From contig NZ_JAABOK010000002.1 of NCBI RefSeq assembly GCF_009928525.1, forward strand, positions 434,001-498,000: 64,000 nt of DNA. The letters are read 5' to 3'. The DNA comes from Chitinophaga solisilvae. Its GTDB lineage: Bacteria > Bacteroidota > Bacteroidia > Chitinophagales > Chitinophagaceae. Below, piece by piece: positions 46,365 through 55,469 of the stretch (its first letter is position 1; the number at the start of each line of letters is the position of its first letter). The position numbers and the translations under genes were made by a program. The notes below the pieces were generated by a model. It saw nothing but the letters and a program-made list of their open reading frames with translations, was not told the DNA's origin and did not search any database.

Positions 46365-46393
46365 TGCGATCATCTCACAAGAAAGTAAACAAC

Positions 46394-47953
46394 ATGAAAA
46401 CGATCTCCTGTAAAAATATACTGATGCTGACATCCGCCATGATACTGGCAGGCGGCTGTTCCAAATTTGACAGCATCAATACCAATCCGAATAAACCCGC
46501 CACTGTCAGCTCCGCTAACCTGGCCACCAACATGATCCTGGGGGTAACCAGATCAGAAATCAGCAGCACCAAATCCTTTATGCAGCCGTTCCTGCTGGGT
46601 AAATACCTCACCTGGGGCGAAGGGCAGGAATATCTGCAATACAACAGGCTGGAAAGGGGTACCTATTCCCGTTTGTCGCTGCTGCGCAATGTGCAGCCCA
46701 TGATTAATTTCGCGACAGACGAAGGACAGCGTAACGCGTATACCGGGCTGGGTTCCTTCATCCGGGCATGGCAGTTTTTTATGACTACCATGCAGGTGGG
46801 CGATATCCCGTATTCCGCCTCTATCAAAGGTGAAACGGAAAATATTGTACAGCCGAAATATGATACGCAGAAACAGGTATTCCTGGGTATCCTGCAGGAG
46901 CTGGATCAGGCAGATGCCTTCCTGGCCAAAGGCGCCGACTTCGGCGGCGATCCGATATATAACGGGAAAGTAGATAACTGGCGCAGACTGGTGAACAGTT
47001 TTGAACTGCATGTACTGATGAACCTGTACCGCAAGACTTCCGATGCCGATCTGAAAGTGGTGGAACGTTTCCGGAATATTGTTGCCAACCGGCCGCTGAT
47101 GCGTGACTATAGTGATAACTTTGCTGTTACCTATAACAATATTGCCGGACAAAACTATCCGTGGTCCGATGTGCCGGCAGGTTCCGGCAACTCTTTTGTG
47201 AAGTCGAACTATACCATGCTGAGCACCACGCTCATTAATCCGCTCAAGACCTTGCAGGACCGCCGCCTGTTTTATTATGCGAAACCATCGCCGGTACGGC
47301 TGGCCGCCGGCAAGCTGCCTTCCGACTGGGAGGCATACGTCGGGGCAGAACCTTCCCTGCCTTTCCCTGACCTGCAGACGATACGTGTGGATAAGGATTA
47401 TGCAGATATCAACAACCGGTACGTAAATCTCGTGAATGCCGAACCGGTGAGCGTTTTCAGTTATCAGGAACTGCAATTCATCCTGGCAGAGGCTGCCCTC
47501 CGCGGCTGGATAAATACGGCGCCGGCACAAACGTATTTCGCCGCAGGTATTACCAGCGCCATGAAATTCACCGCTGCCTTTACGCCTGATGCAGCTGATT
47601 ACCATCACAACATGAAAATCGACGACGCTTACATACAGTCTTATGTAACGGCCAATACACTGACTGGCAGTACAGAAAATCAGCTGTCACAGATTATCCT
47701 GCAGAAATACCTGGCAGGTTTCCTGCAGGGCAGCAAATATGTAGCCTGGTATGAGCAGCGCCGTACAGGTTATCCTGCCTTCGTGCTGAATTCCGGATCC
47801 AATCTCAATGTTCCCGGTACTAAATTTCCTGTAAGATGGATGTATCCCGGAGATGAACTGAGCTATAACAACGAGAACCTGGTGGAAGCTATCAAGAGAC
47901 AGTATGGCGCCAGCGACGACGTGAACGGAATCATGTGGTTGTTGAAAGATTAA
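46394..47953 (+). CDS. SusD/RagB-type lipoprotein (cassette B)
   Basis: This is the surface lipoprotein partner of the preceding SusC, 519 residues from the ATG at 46394. The signal is MKTISCKNILMLTSAMILAG with lipidated Cys at residue 22 of LAGGC. An ATG at 46364 overlaps the SusC stop and adds ten polar residues, which is possible but less typical. Domain evidence is the family pattern INTNPNKPATV near the mature N-terminus, IRAWQFFMTTMQVGDIPYS, and the C-terminal FSYQELQFILAEAALRGW with YVAWYEQRRTGYP. It is followed by the 48041 terminator. Confidence 0.92.
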   Translation: MKTISCKNILMLTSAMILAGGCSKFDSINTNPNKPATVSSANLATNMILGVTRSEISSTKSFMQPFLLGKYLTWGEGQEYLQYNRLERGTYSRLSLLRNVQPMINFATDEGQRNAYTGLGSFIRAWQFFMTTMQVGDIPYSASIKGETENIVQPKYDTQKQVFLGILQELDQADAFLAKGADFGGDPIYNGKVDNWRRLVNSFELHVLMNLYRKTSDADLKVVERFRNIVANRPLMRDYSDNFAVTYNNIAGQNYPWSDVPAGSGNSFVKSNYTMLSTTLINPLKTLQDRRLFYYAKPSPVRLAAGKLPSDWEAYVGAEPSLPFPDLQTIRVDKDYADINNRYVNLVNAEPVSVFSYQELQFILAEAALRGWINTAPAQTYFAAGITSAMKFTAAFTPDAADYHHNMKIDDAYIQSYVTANTLTGSTENQLSQIILQKYLAGFLQGSKYVAWYEQRRTGYPAFVLNSGSNLNVPGTKFPVRWMYPGDELSYNNENLVEAIKRQYGASDDVNGIMWLLKD

Positions 47954-48040
47954 TATGGCATTCTACTGTATTTGACTTAACTTTAAGTATGTACCTTTTT
48001 GCTTTTTCTTTCTAGTGACAATTACTTAACCCATTTACAT

Positions 48041-48077
48041 ATAAAGGCCGTGCAGCTTGATGTTGCACGGCCTTTAT
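48041..48077. terminator. bidirectional terminator between SusD (cassette B) and KTSC
   Basis: ATAAAGGCCGTGCA and TGCACGGCCTTTAT pair perfectly over 14 bp with a 9-nt loop and a TTTTAT tail. The right arm includes the last bases of the convergent KTSC gene's coding end. Confidence 0.88.
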
Positions 48078-48271
48078 TTTATCTTCCTGAAAGTATATTT
48101 ATCCTTTATTTCCTGATTGAAAAATACTCCTTTGGATATCGTCTGCTTCATTGACTTATACACTGATTCCGGTACATCCAGGTAGTCATAAATGGCTCCC
48201 GAAACGAACAGAATCCGCAACACGGCATTCTCCGGATCATAATCATATTTTCGGATCACAGACGAAGGCAT
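48074..48271 (-). CDS. KTSC-domain small protein
   Basis: This 65-residue KTSC domain protein begins MPSSVIRKYDYDPENAVLRI and has the motif VSGAIYDYLDVPESVYKSM. The usual C-terminal KGVFFNQEIKDKY matches the family, whose name derives from a lysyl-tRNA-synthetase-associated domain and whose function is unknown. Its stop codon sits in the right arm of the 48041 hairpin. No partner gene is apparent. Confidence 0.85.
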   Translation of the reverse strand: MPSSVIRKYDYDPENAVLRILFVSGAIYDYLDVPESVYKSMKQTISKGVFFNQEIKDKYTFRKIK

Positions 48272-48309
48272 GGTGGAACAGCCTCAATTATCGTACCCCT
48301 TGTGTATGT

Positions 48310-48340
48310 GGTTATTTTGTTATTTTTTTATTTGAGATTT
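48310..48340. repeat. single arm of an AT-rich inverted repeat
   Basis: GGTTATTTTGTTATTTTTTT followed by ATTTGAGATTT resembles one arm of the elements at 29543, 30192, 52741 and 56018. The expected complementary arm is decayed; only TTTCAAAT and CATCTCAGATAATAAAAT near 48390-48420 recall it. It probably is a remnant. Confidence 0.55.
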
Positions 48341-48418
48341 GAAGGCATTCGTGGTGTCCGGGTAAATTAAAGGACCTGCAGAAACAGTATTTCAAATGAT
48401 TACATCTCAGATAATAAA

Positions 48419-48694
48419 ATGAAACAGGAAGAGATCGATTATATTTTCAGGCATTATCATCATTTCCTGACATTAATGGAAGTAGCTGCGGAGAAGCAGG
48501 TACTTAGCAACCAGCCGGAGGTGCAGGAGTTGCTGAAAGACGGACCCGCCATTTTCCGTATGCGGACTGCCGAAAGGCTCGTGCGGGAATTTCCGGAGCA
48601 GGTTTATTTTAACAACTGTCCGCAATGCGGCCGGCTGGCCCGTACACCTCAGGCGCAGCAGTGCAGGTATTGCCTGCACTGCTGGCGCGATTAA
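48419..48694 (+). CDS. small zinc-ribbon protein, unknown function
   Basis: This 91-residue protein opens MKQEEIDYIFRHYHHFLTLM. Its C-terminal part carries four cysteines in two pairs, CPQCG and CRYC, plus a further Cys in LHCW, a likely zinc ribbon (about residues 66-90). There is no family name I can give with confidence. The helical N-terminus plus ribbon suggests a nucleic-acid or protein contact, which is only an inference. The stop TAA overlaps that of the convergent hydrolase in the four-base TTAA at 48691-48694. Confidence 0.75.
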   Translation: MKQEEIDYIFRHYHHFLTLMEVAAEKQVLSNQPEVQELLKDGPAIFRMRTAERLVREFPEQVYFNNCPQCGRLARTPQAQQCRYCLHCWRD

Positions 48695-49923
48695 AGAGGT
48701 CTCTTTTCTTTCAATATTTTCTTCAGGGTTTTGAGATATAGTTCCGGGATAATGTCTGTACCTTCTTCCACCATAAAATGCGTAGCGCGGGGAATCACGG
48801 TAGCGGATGCCTTTGGCAGGGTGTTGACAACGCCGGCAATCTGACTGGCAGGCGATATTTTATCTGCTTCACCCAGGAGAGCATAAATTTCGCAGGCAGG
48901 ATATTTTTCCGGTTTGTAGGATAATTCATTTTCCCAGGCGGCCTTACCCATTGTAAACAGTGTTTCGGTGGGCACCTGTTGAAAATCCTTCAGCGGCATG
49001 GAGGAGAACCAGGGCCTGGAGGCGCTGAAGCTCATCAGCTGCTGCAGTTTAGGAATAGCGACAGCCGGTGGCTGCTGAAAGAATTGATCGTTGTAGATAG
49101 CTGCCATCACACTGTCCATTTCTGCTACGTCTTGTGGCGTCAGGGCTGCTTTTTTACCAGCTTCGTGTATGCGATAGAGTTCCTGTTTGTAGACAGGTAC
49201 AAATCCGCCGACAACCGGGATGATGAATGCGGTATGCGGCAGTCTGGAGGCGGCATCGCTGACAACCCAGGCGCCGTTGCTGATGCCCATCATGCTGATG
49301 GCGGATATTTCCTTCCTGGTTTCCAGATGATGATAGATGTGTTCCACATCGCCGGCCAGCACGCGGATACCTGCATCCCATGGCTGGTAGCTGCCGGTGG
49401 ATACGCCGCAGCCTCTTTTGTCGTAGGTGAATACGCCGTAGCCCCAGGCATTGAAGAGGTAGGGCAGGTAGCGCATGTTGTGGCGGGTTTCATAGCCGGC
49501 GCCGTGTACGAGGATGATGACCGGAAAGGTGTTTTTTCCGCGGGGCTTCCAGAGCGTACCTCCCAGGGTGGCGCCGTCGGCTTTCACCAGCATGTCTTCT
49601 GTATCTGCAGGCTTCACTTTCCATGCGGTATCTTTCCTTTGTCCGCTGATAAAGAGCAGGGTATGATCATCCTGCAGCATAATTTTATCACCTGTTTTAC
49701 CAACGGTAAAAGTCTGTTTACCTGCGGGAGATAAATACCTGCAGGCAGACTGGCCATAGTCCATCAGGAACAGGTTGTTGTCAGTGCGGCCTACAGAAAA
49801 CAGTCTGCCGTTGCTGCTTTGATAATTACCGAAATAGGATTTGAATGCAGACAAGCTATCCTGACTGCTGGCGGATAAATATCCGCAGCATGATAATAAG
49901 AGCGCAAAAATTTTTTTCATCAC
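48691..49923 (-). CDS. exported alpha/beta hydrolase (serine aminopeptidase S33-like)
   Basis: This is a 410-residue exported hydrolase. The signal segment is residues 1-20. An N-terminal beta-rich part (about 21-110) is followed by the alpha/beta-hydrolase domain with oxyanion strand ILVHGAGYETRHNM, the DKRGCGVSTG segment, the nucleophile elbow GISNGAW (Ser215) and the catalytic histidine in ATHFMVEEG (His382). Substrate may be an ester or short peptide; the S33-like family is not specific. It has a 4-base overlap of stops with the zinc-ribbon gene. MM at the start leaves two possible ATG starts one codon apart. Confidence 0.85.
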   Translation of the reverse strand: MMKKIFALLLSCCGYLSASSQDSLSAFKSYFGNYQSSNGRLFSVGRTDNNLFLMDYGQSACRYLSPAGKQTFTVGKTGDKIMLQDDHTLLFISGQRKDTAWKVKPADTEDMLVKADGATLGGTLWKPRGKNTFPVIILVHGAGYETRHNMRYLPYLFNAWGYGVFTYDKRGCGVSTGSYQPWDAGIRVLAGDVEHIYHHLETRKEISAISMMGISNGAWVVSDAASRLPHTAFIIPVVGGFVPVYKQELYRIHEAGKKAALTPQDVAEMDSVMAAIYNDQFFQQPPAVAIPKLQQLMSFSASRPWFSSMPLKDFQQVPTETLFTMGKAAWENELSYKPEKYPACEIYALLGEADKISPASQIAGVVNTLPKASATVIPRATHFMVEEGTDIIPELYLKTLKKILKEKRPL

Positions 49924-50268
49924 AGGGTTGTTTTTTTTGTTGCCCGAAGATAGCCGGCCGTGGCAGGGCGGAAAACAAATTGTGACAGACCGGAAGAAAA
50001 ATGTGACGAAACTCCCTTGTAAAGGGACTGCAGTAACATATGCTACTTTTAATCAGGTGGAATCATTTCTTATGTGAAAACCGTTATAATCAAATCTGTT
50101 GCAGCCGAGCCTCCCCCCGCATAAGTATTGATGCACCCTCTTACTGGTATCGTTAAGCGAATATGTGATCCGATTGTACTGTCTCTTGTTAAAGCACTGT
50201 CTTCATTGACAGTGGTATGCACGTTTGTTTTTTTAAACCCAACTATATGTAAACCCAAAATCTGAATT
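49924..50268. other. intergenic region upstream of the secreted protease
   Basis: This 345-bp divergent region has no convincing gene. A short stem CACTGTC/GACAGTG with a 6-nt loop lies at 50195-50214, a -7-like CACGTTTG at 50220-50227 and CCAAAATCTGAA just before the ATG (50255-50266). No proper -33 box was found. Confidence 0.4.
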
Positions 50269-52728
50269 ATGCAAAAAACACTATTCACTTTGCTGGGAAT
50301 CCTGTTTCTCAGCCTTTCCCTGAAAGCCCAGATCAGCAATGGAGGAAGACCCTACTCCTTTGCGGCTGCCCTGCCTGAAGAGGTAGACACCAAAAAAGTC
50401 GGCGCGCTGCCTATCGCCAAGCTGCGGGAAGAAGATGAGGCCAACCTGAAACAAGGGCTTCCGCTTCGTATAGGCATGATCGTGCCTGCGTCCTATTCCC
50501 TGTCCAATTCCGGTACCTGGACCACCCTGCGTAACGGCGACCGTATCTGGCGGCTGAACATCCAGGTGGATGGCGCACTGGCGACCTCCCTGTATTACGA
50601 CAACTTCCGCCTGCCCGCAGGCTCCAGGCTGTACGTGTACAACGGAGATCATTCTCAGGTAATCGGCAGCTATTCCGATGCCAACAACGCCGAAACAGGA
50701 TTGTTCGCTACTGAAATCCTGAAAGGCAGCACCACCGTGCTGGAATACTACGAACCCAAAGCTGTGAAAGGCCAGGGACGGTTTACCATCACCGGGGTGA
50801 ACAACATCTACAGCAACAAAATTCCGGAGTCCAAATCATCGATGGACAAAACCGTTGGTGCTTCCGGCAGCTGTAACGTAAACGTAAACTGCCCTGAAGG
50901 CGCTAACTGGCAGAACCAGAAACGTGCAGTGGCAAAAATTATCTTCAAGAACGGCAGCAGCAGCTACCTGTGTACAGGCTCGCTGGTGAACAATGCCCGC
51001 AAAAACTGCAAGCCTTACTTCCTGACAGCCAACCACTGTGGTTCTAATGCTTCTGCAGCAGATTTCAACCAGTGGATTTTCTATTTCAACTATGAAGCGC
51101 CGGGTTGTACTAACCCCAGCGGCGAACCGGTAAGCAATACCATCACCGGTTGCGTACAACGCGCCCGGTCAGGCGATGCCGGTAGCGTAGATGGTTCCGA
51201 CTTCCAGCTGCTGGAATTCAACCAGTCAGTTCCCTCTTCCTACAATGTGTATTATGCAGGCTGGAATGCCAACGCAGCAGCCAGTCCCAGCGGTGTGTGC
51301 ATTCACCATCCTGCCGGTGACATCAAGAAAATCTCTGCCTACAGCGCTCCGCTGACAGCTACCAACTACGGCGGTGGCGGGTCTGCGCCGTATACCCACT
51401 GGAAAGCCATCTGGGTGCAGACCACCACTAACTGGAGCGTAACAGAAGGCGGATCTTCCGGCTCCCCGCTGTTCAACAACAACGGCCAGATCGTAGGTCA
51501 GCTCTCCGGAGGCCCATCCAGCTGTAATGCTACCGCTGCCAACAAATTTGACTACTACGGTAAAATGGACCGCAGCTGGACATCCATGGGCAGCGATGCG
51601 CTGCATCAGCTGAAACCCTGGCTGGATCCGGATAATACCGGCGTACTGTCTCTCAACGGTTCCAACTACCCCTGCAATGACACTACCGGTCCGCAGAAGT
51701 GTACAGATCCGTATGAACCTAACAACACCCTCGCTACCGCCGCTACCATTTCTTCCGGTGTAGATGTACGTGGTAATATCAACACTGCCAGCGACAGCGA
51801 CTATTTCAAAATTGTGATAGCAGATACCAGCAAAATCACTATCGTACTGGATAACCTCGGCGCTAACTTCGATGTACGCCTGCTGTCATCCACCGGTGCC
51901 CAGCTGGCCATCTCCCAGAAAACAGGTACACAGGCAGATTCCATTTCCTATAATGGCCCTGCTGCTACCTATTATGTGCAGGTATATGGTAAAAACGGCG
52001 CTGTATACGATTCTACCTGCTACCGCCTTATCACTACCGTCACGCCGATAATAGTAGCCTGCACCGACATTCTGGAGCCTAACAACACCCTGGCCACCGC
52101 AGCTGCCATTGCTACGGGAACGAATATACGCGCACTCATCGCCACCTCTACGGATGTTGACTATTATAAATTTACCACCACCGCAGCACAGCCGCATATT
52201 GAAATACTGCTGGCCAACCTGCCCGGCGATTATGACGTGAAACTCTACAACCCCGCAGGTACACAGATAGGTATCTCTCAGAATGGCAGCACTACCAGCG
52301 AAAGAATTGTTTACAACAACGGCGCTCCCGGCACTTACTCCGTACAGGTATACGGTTACAGCGGCGCCTTCAGTGCCTCACAATGCTATCAGCTTACTGC
52401 CAACATCAGCAGCACGCCGAAAGTAGCATCTCCGGCTGCCAAATCAGATAAGCAGGATATAGAAGAAGGTAAATCAGGTAAAGACTTCCGCATCTATCCC
52501 GTACCGGTGAAAGACCGCGTATTCGTGGAAATCAACAGCCACGAAAACAGGTTACAGGTTATCACCGTAACAGATATGAGCGGTAAGATCGTATACAACC
52601 AGCAACACCGCATCGTTGCCGGTTATAACAGACTGGAAGTAGTAATGCCTGCTGCCCTGAAAGACGGTATTTATATTATCGCCGCCGGCAGAGGACACAC
52701 GAAGAAATTCATTATGCAAAAACAATAA
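50269..52728 (+). CDS. secreted lysyl-endopeptidase-like serine protease with PPC repeats and T9SS tail
   Basis: This 819-residue secreted protease of the trypsin fold resembles Achromobacter lysyl endopeptidase. The signal peptide is residues 1-20, and a propeptide probably covers 21-197. The catalytic triad is visible as His256 (TANHCG), Asp311 (SDFQLLEF) and Ser397 (GGSSGSPLF). Asp428 in KFDYYGK falls where the lysine-specificity Asp lies in the Achromobacter enzyme, so Lys (or Lys/Arg) preference is inferred. Two PPC domains follow (PYEPNNTLATAA from about 485; LEPNNTLATAAAIATG from about 603). Residues 740-819 (FRIYPVPVKDR, then the DGIYIIA motif) are a type A T9SS sorting domain. A palindromic element follows. 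Confidence 0.93.
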   Translation: MQKTLFTLLGILFLSLSLKAQISNGGRPYSFAAALPEEVDTKKVGALPIAKLREEDEANLKQGLPLRIGMIVPASYSLSNSGTWTTLRNGDRIWRLNIQVDGALATSLYYDNFRLPAGSRLYVYNGDHSQVIGSYSDANNAETGLFATEILKGSTTVLEYYEPKAVKGQGRFTITGVNNIYSNKIPESKSSMDKTVGASGSCNVNVNCPEGANWQNQKRAVAKIIFKNGSSSYLCTGSLVNNARKNCKPYFLTANHCGSNASAADFNQWIFYFNYEAPGCTNPSGEPVSNTITGCVQRARSGDAGSVDGSDFQLLEFNQSVPSSYNVYYAGWNANAAASPSGVCIHHPAGDIKKISAYSAPLTATNYGGGGSAPYTHWKAIWVQTTTNWSVTEGGSSGSPLFNNNGQIVGQLSGGPSSCNATAANKFDYYGKMDRSWTSMGSDALHQLKPWLDPDNTGVLSLNGSNYPCNDTTGPQKCTDPYEPNNTLATAATISSGVDVRGNINTASDSDYFKIVIADTSKITIVLDNLGANFDVRLLSSTGAQLAISQKTGTQADSISYNGPAATYYVQVYGKNGAVYDSTCYRLITTVTPIIVACTDILEPNNTLATAAAIATGTNIRALIATSTDVDYYKFTTTAAQPHIEILLANLPGDYDVKLYNPAGTQIGISQNGSTTSERIVYNNGAPGTYSVQVYGYSGAFSASQCYQLTANISSTPKVASPAAKSDKQDIEEGKSGKDFRIYPVPVKDRVFVEINSHENRLQVITVTDMSGKIVYNQQHRIVAGYNRLEVVMPAALKDGIYIIAAGRGHTKKFIMQKQ

Positions 52729-52734
52729 GCATTC

Positions 52735-52945
52735 ATTTTCTTATTTAATTATTTGAGATTTTATATAAATCAGTAAGCCCCCTGGAATATTTTGGGATTT
52801 TCAAATTTTGAGATTTTAAAAAATGCAGCGAAGACTTTCATATCTCCGCTGCATTTTTTTTTAAATCTCAAAATTTGAAAATCCCAAAATATTCCAGGGG
52901 GCTTACTGATTTATATAAAATCTCAAATAACCAAATAAAAAAATT
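52735..52945. repeat. longest inverted repeat, AT-rich type (element 8)
   Basis: The arms 52741-52830 and 52847-52938 pair over about 90 bp with few mismatches and a 2-nt length difference in a T-run. Pieces include ATTATTTGAGATTTTATATA, CAGTAAGCCCCCTGGAATAT and an inner AATGCAGCG. The element runs up to the stop codon of the convergent ABC permease and starts a few bases after the protease stop. Confidence 0.93.
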
Positions 52946-55337
52946 ATTCCGTTTTGAGTGATTTCACCGGGTCCATCAGCGCAGCCCTGACAGATTGCAG
53001 GCAGGCGGTGACGAAGGCAATGCCTGCGGTGAGGAGGCCCGACCAGGCAAACATCCACCACCGGATATGCATATGGTAAGCGAAGTTCTGCAGCCACTGC
53101 TGCATGATATACCAGGAGAGCGGCGTAGCAATGATCATCGCCAGCATCGCCAGCTTCACAAAGTCTTTGGAGAGTAACCCTACGATACTGCCTACCGATG
53201 CGCCCAGTACTTTGCGGATACCTATTTCCTTGGTGCGCCGGGTGATGTTATAGGCTGTGAGCCCCAGTATACCCAGGCAGGTGATAAAGAGGGTTAAGGC
53301 AGAAAATATTTTCACCACTTTCCCGAACTGGTCATCCGCTTTATATTGCTGGTCAAATAGCTGATCCATGAACTGGTATTCGAAGGTATGACCCGGAAAA
53401 TGCTGCTCCCACAGGCTTTTGATTTGTGCAATGGTTGCAGGCATTTCAGCGGTGCTGACTTTCAGCACATAGTATTTGCCTATCTGCTGATACCAGTGCA
53501 GCATGGGCAGGAGGGATTCTTTCATGGACAGCTGGTGATAGTCTTCCGTTACACCAACGATGGTAGAGAATTTGGCGCTATCGGAAAGCGTCAATGAAAT
53601 GCGTTGTCCCACGGCTGTTTCCGGCGTCCGGAAACCCAGCAGGCGGGAGGCTTCGCGGCTGATGATGACCTCGTCTTTATTGGGAAATCCATCCCGGAAA
53701 TTATGTCCCGCTACAAGTTTAATACCCGTAATATCCAGCAGGCGGGAATCGATGCCATACATGTAGAAGTTATATCCTTTGCCGTCAGTAGCGCCGTAGC
53801 GGCTGATGCCCGTGGTGGTACTGAGCTGGTTCAGCGGCACGCCCGGCAGTGACTGTGAAATGGAGGCCTGCTGTATAGCCGGCAACTGCTGCAATGCCTG
53901 CCGGAAGGCAGGTTGTTCTTTTTCCAGTACGGCGTCATCTTCGCCGGATGTTGCTTTTATCACCAGCAGCTCGGCAGGGTTCAGCCCCAGATCCTGGCTT
54001 CTTAGAAAGGCCAGCTGCCTGTATACAATGAAGGAGGCCGAAAGTATCACCAGGGCCGCTGTAAACTGTCCTACCACCAGCGTTTTACGGAACAGGGCGC
54101 TGCCAATGGAGGCGGTAAAGCTTTTCACCGTAATACTCACCGGTTTAACGGCAGATAATACCATTGCAGGATAAATACCGGAGAGCAGTGAATTCAGTAC
54201 AAACAGCGCCAGACAGATCAGCCAGAAGACGGGTGAGGTAAAGAAGCTGTTAACCGCCACCCTGTCTGCCAGCACCAGGTAAAAGGGCAGCGCCAGTTTT
54301 ACCAGCAGCAGCGCTATCGCCATGGCAAAAAGGTTAATCAGCAGGGTTTCCATCATGAACTGCCTGACCAGGCTGCCGCGGGAAGCCCCCAGGGCTTTGC
54401 GCATACCTACTTCCTTCGTTCTTTCCGTGGTACGTGCGGTAGTAAGGTTGATATAATTTACCGAGCCTACCAGCAGAATCATAAACGCTGTTATCAGCAG
54501 GAAGCGAACGGTTTTAATATTCCCGTTTATTTCAGGTTCAAAGGTTTTATGGGAGAAGAGATGAATATCCTTTACGGGTTCTGTTCTGTAGATATTATCG
54601 CGGATAAAGCCTTTGGTAAGGGTGCGCATCTTACTGTCAAATGCGGTGAGGCTGGTATGAGGGCGGAGCTGTACGTAGGTGTAGTTGTTGTTACCGTTCC
54701 AGCTGTTAAGCTGGAAACCCAGTTGAGGCAGGGTCGACAGCGAGATGAGCATATTTATCTTCAGGTGGGTATTGGGTGGCAGGTCCTGGATAACGCCGGT
54801 AATGGTATAGGATTTATCCATGAACTGAATGACTTCTCCTTTGGCGGGTTTATCGCCGAACATTTTTTGGGCGGTGGAAGCTGTCAGCACTGCCTGGAAA
54901 GGTTCGTTGAGCGCATTTGCCGGTGAGCCTTCTTTAAAATCGTAGTTGAAGATGGTGAAGATAGAAGGGTCGGATGCATACATGCGGCTGGTAACAAAAA
55001 CCTTTTGCCGGTATTTTATTTCGGCGGCATCATCGATCTGCTGGATGCGTACGTAGTCCACCACGTCGGGAATGTCTTTTTTGAGCAGTGGTCCGAGAGG
55101 TGGATGTGTTTCGCAATCGGTGACTACATATTCCGCGCCTTTGTATCGGTCCAGCGTAATACGGTAGATATTATCTGCATTGCGGTAAAAATTTTCGTAG
55201 CTGTATTCGAACCGTACATAGTTGATGATAAGCAGGAACGCGGCGGTGGCAATGGCCAGGCCCATCACATTGATGATGGTATAGAACCTGTTCTTTTTCA
55301 GTGCCCTCCAGGCGGTTTTAGTGTTGGTTGAAAGCAT
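52944..55337 (-). CDS. ABC transporter permease of the MacB/FtsX type
   Basis: This 797-residue permease, counted from the ATG at 55337 (MLSTNTKTAWRALKKNRFYT), has one N-terminal membrane helix, a large periplasmic MacB-like core, then the FtsX domains. The motifs VGSVNYINLTTARTTERTKEVGMRKALGASRGSLVRQF and ILGLTAYNITRRTKEIGIRKVLGAS mark the two FtsX repeats (cited as TARTTERTKEVGMRKALGAS and RRTKEIGIRKVLGA). No ATPase gene is next to it, so the partner must lie elsewhere; such stand-alone permeases with two FtsX units are common in Bacteroidota. Upstream in-frame Met codons would overlap the hairpin at 55374, and the internal ATG is preferred. Substrate not predictable. Confidence 0.9.
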   Translation of the reverse strand: MLSTNTKTAWRALKKNRFYTIINVMGLAIATAAFLLIINYVRFEYSYENFYRNADNIYRITLDRYKGAEYVVTDCETHPPLGPLLKKDIPDVVDYVRIQQIDDAAEIKYRQKVFVTSRMYASDPSIFTIFNYDFKEGSPANALNEPFQAVLTASTAQKMFGDKPAKGEVIQFMDKSYTITGVIQDLPPNTHLKINMLISLSTLPQLGFQLNSWNGNNNYTYVQLRPHTSLTAFDSKMRTLTKGFIRDNIYRTEPVKDIHLFSHKTFEPEINGNIKTVRFLLITAFMILLVGSVNYINLTTARTTERTKEVGMRKALGASRGSLVRQFMMETLLINLFAMAIALLLVKLALPFYLVLADRVAVNSFFTSPVFWLICLALFVLNSLLSGIYPAMVLSAVKPVSITVKSFTASIGSALFRKTLVVGQFTAALVILSASFIVYRQLAFLRSQDLGLNPAELLVIKATSGEDDAVLEKEQPAFRQALQQLPAIQQASISQSLPGVPLNQLSTTTGISRYGATDGKGYNFYMYGIDSRLLDITGIKLVAGHNFRDGFPNKDEVIISREASRLLGFRTPETAVGQRISLTLSDSAKFSTIVGVTEDYHQLSMKESLLPMLHWYQQIGKYYVLKVSTAEMPATIAQIKSLWEQHFPGHTFEYQFMDQLFDQQYKADDQFGKVVKIFSALTLFITCLGILGLTAYNITRRTKEIGIRKVLGASVGSIVGLLSKDFVKLAMLAMIIATPLSWYIMQQWLQNFAYHMHIRWWMFAWSGLLTAGIAFVTACLQSVRAALMDPVKSLKTE

Positions 55338-55373
55338 ATCATTCCCGTTTGGAGGACCCCTGTGCAAAAAAAC

Positions 55374-55415
55374 TGCCATGTCTGCCGCACCTGATGGGGC
55401 GCGGCAGACATGGCA
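55374..55415 (-). terminator. intrinsic terminator of the SRPBCC gene
   Basis: TGCCATGTCTGCCGC and GCGGCAGACATGGCA form a perfect 15-bp stem with a 12-nt loop. On the minus strand the stem is followed by a G and seven T residues, which terminates the SRPBCC transcript before the permease gene. Confidence 0.9.
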
Positions 55416-55469
55416 TTATACCATTGTATTCCTGTTCGTATGCGGACACAATTTGTCCGGAAGCGGACA

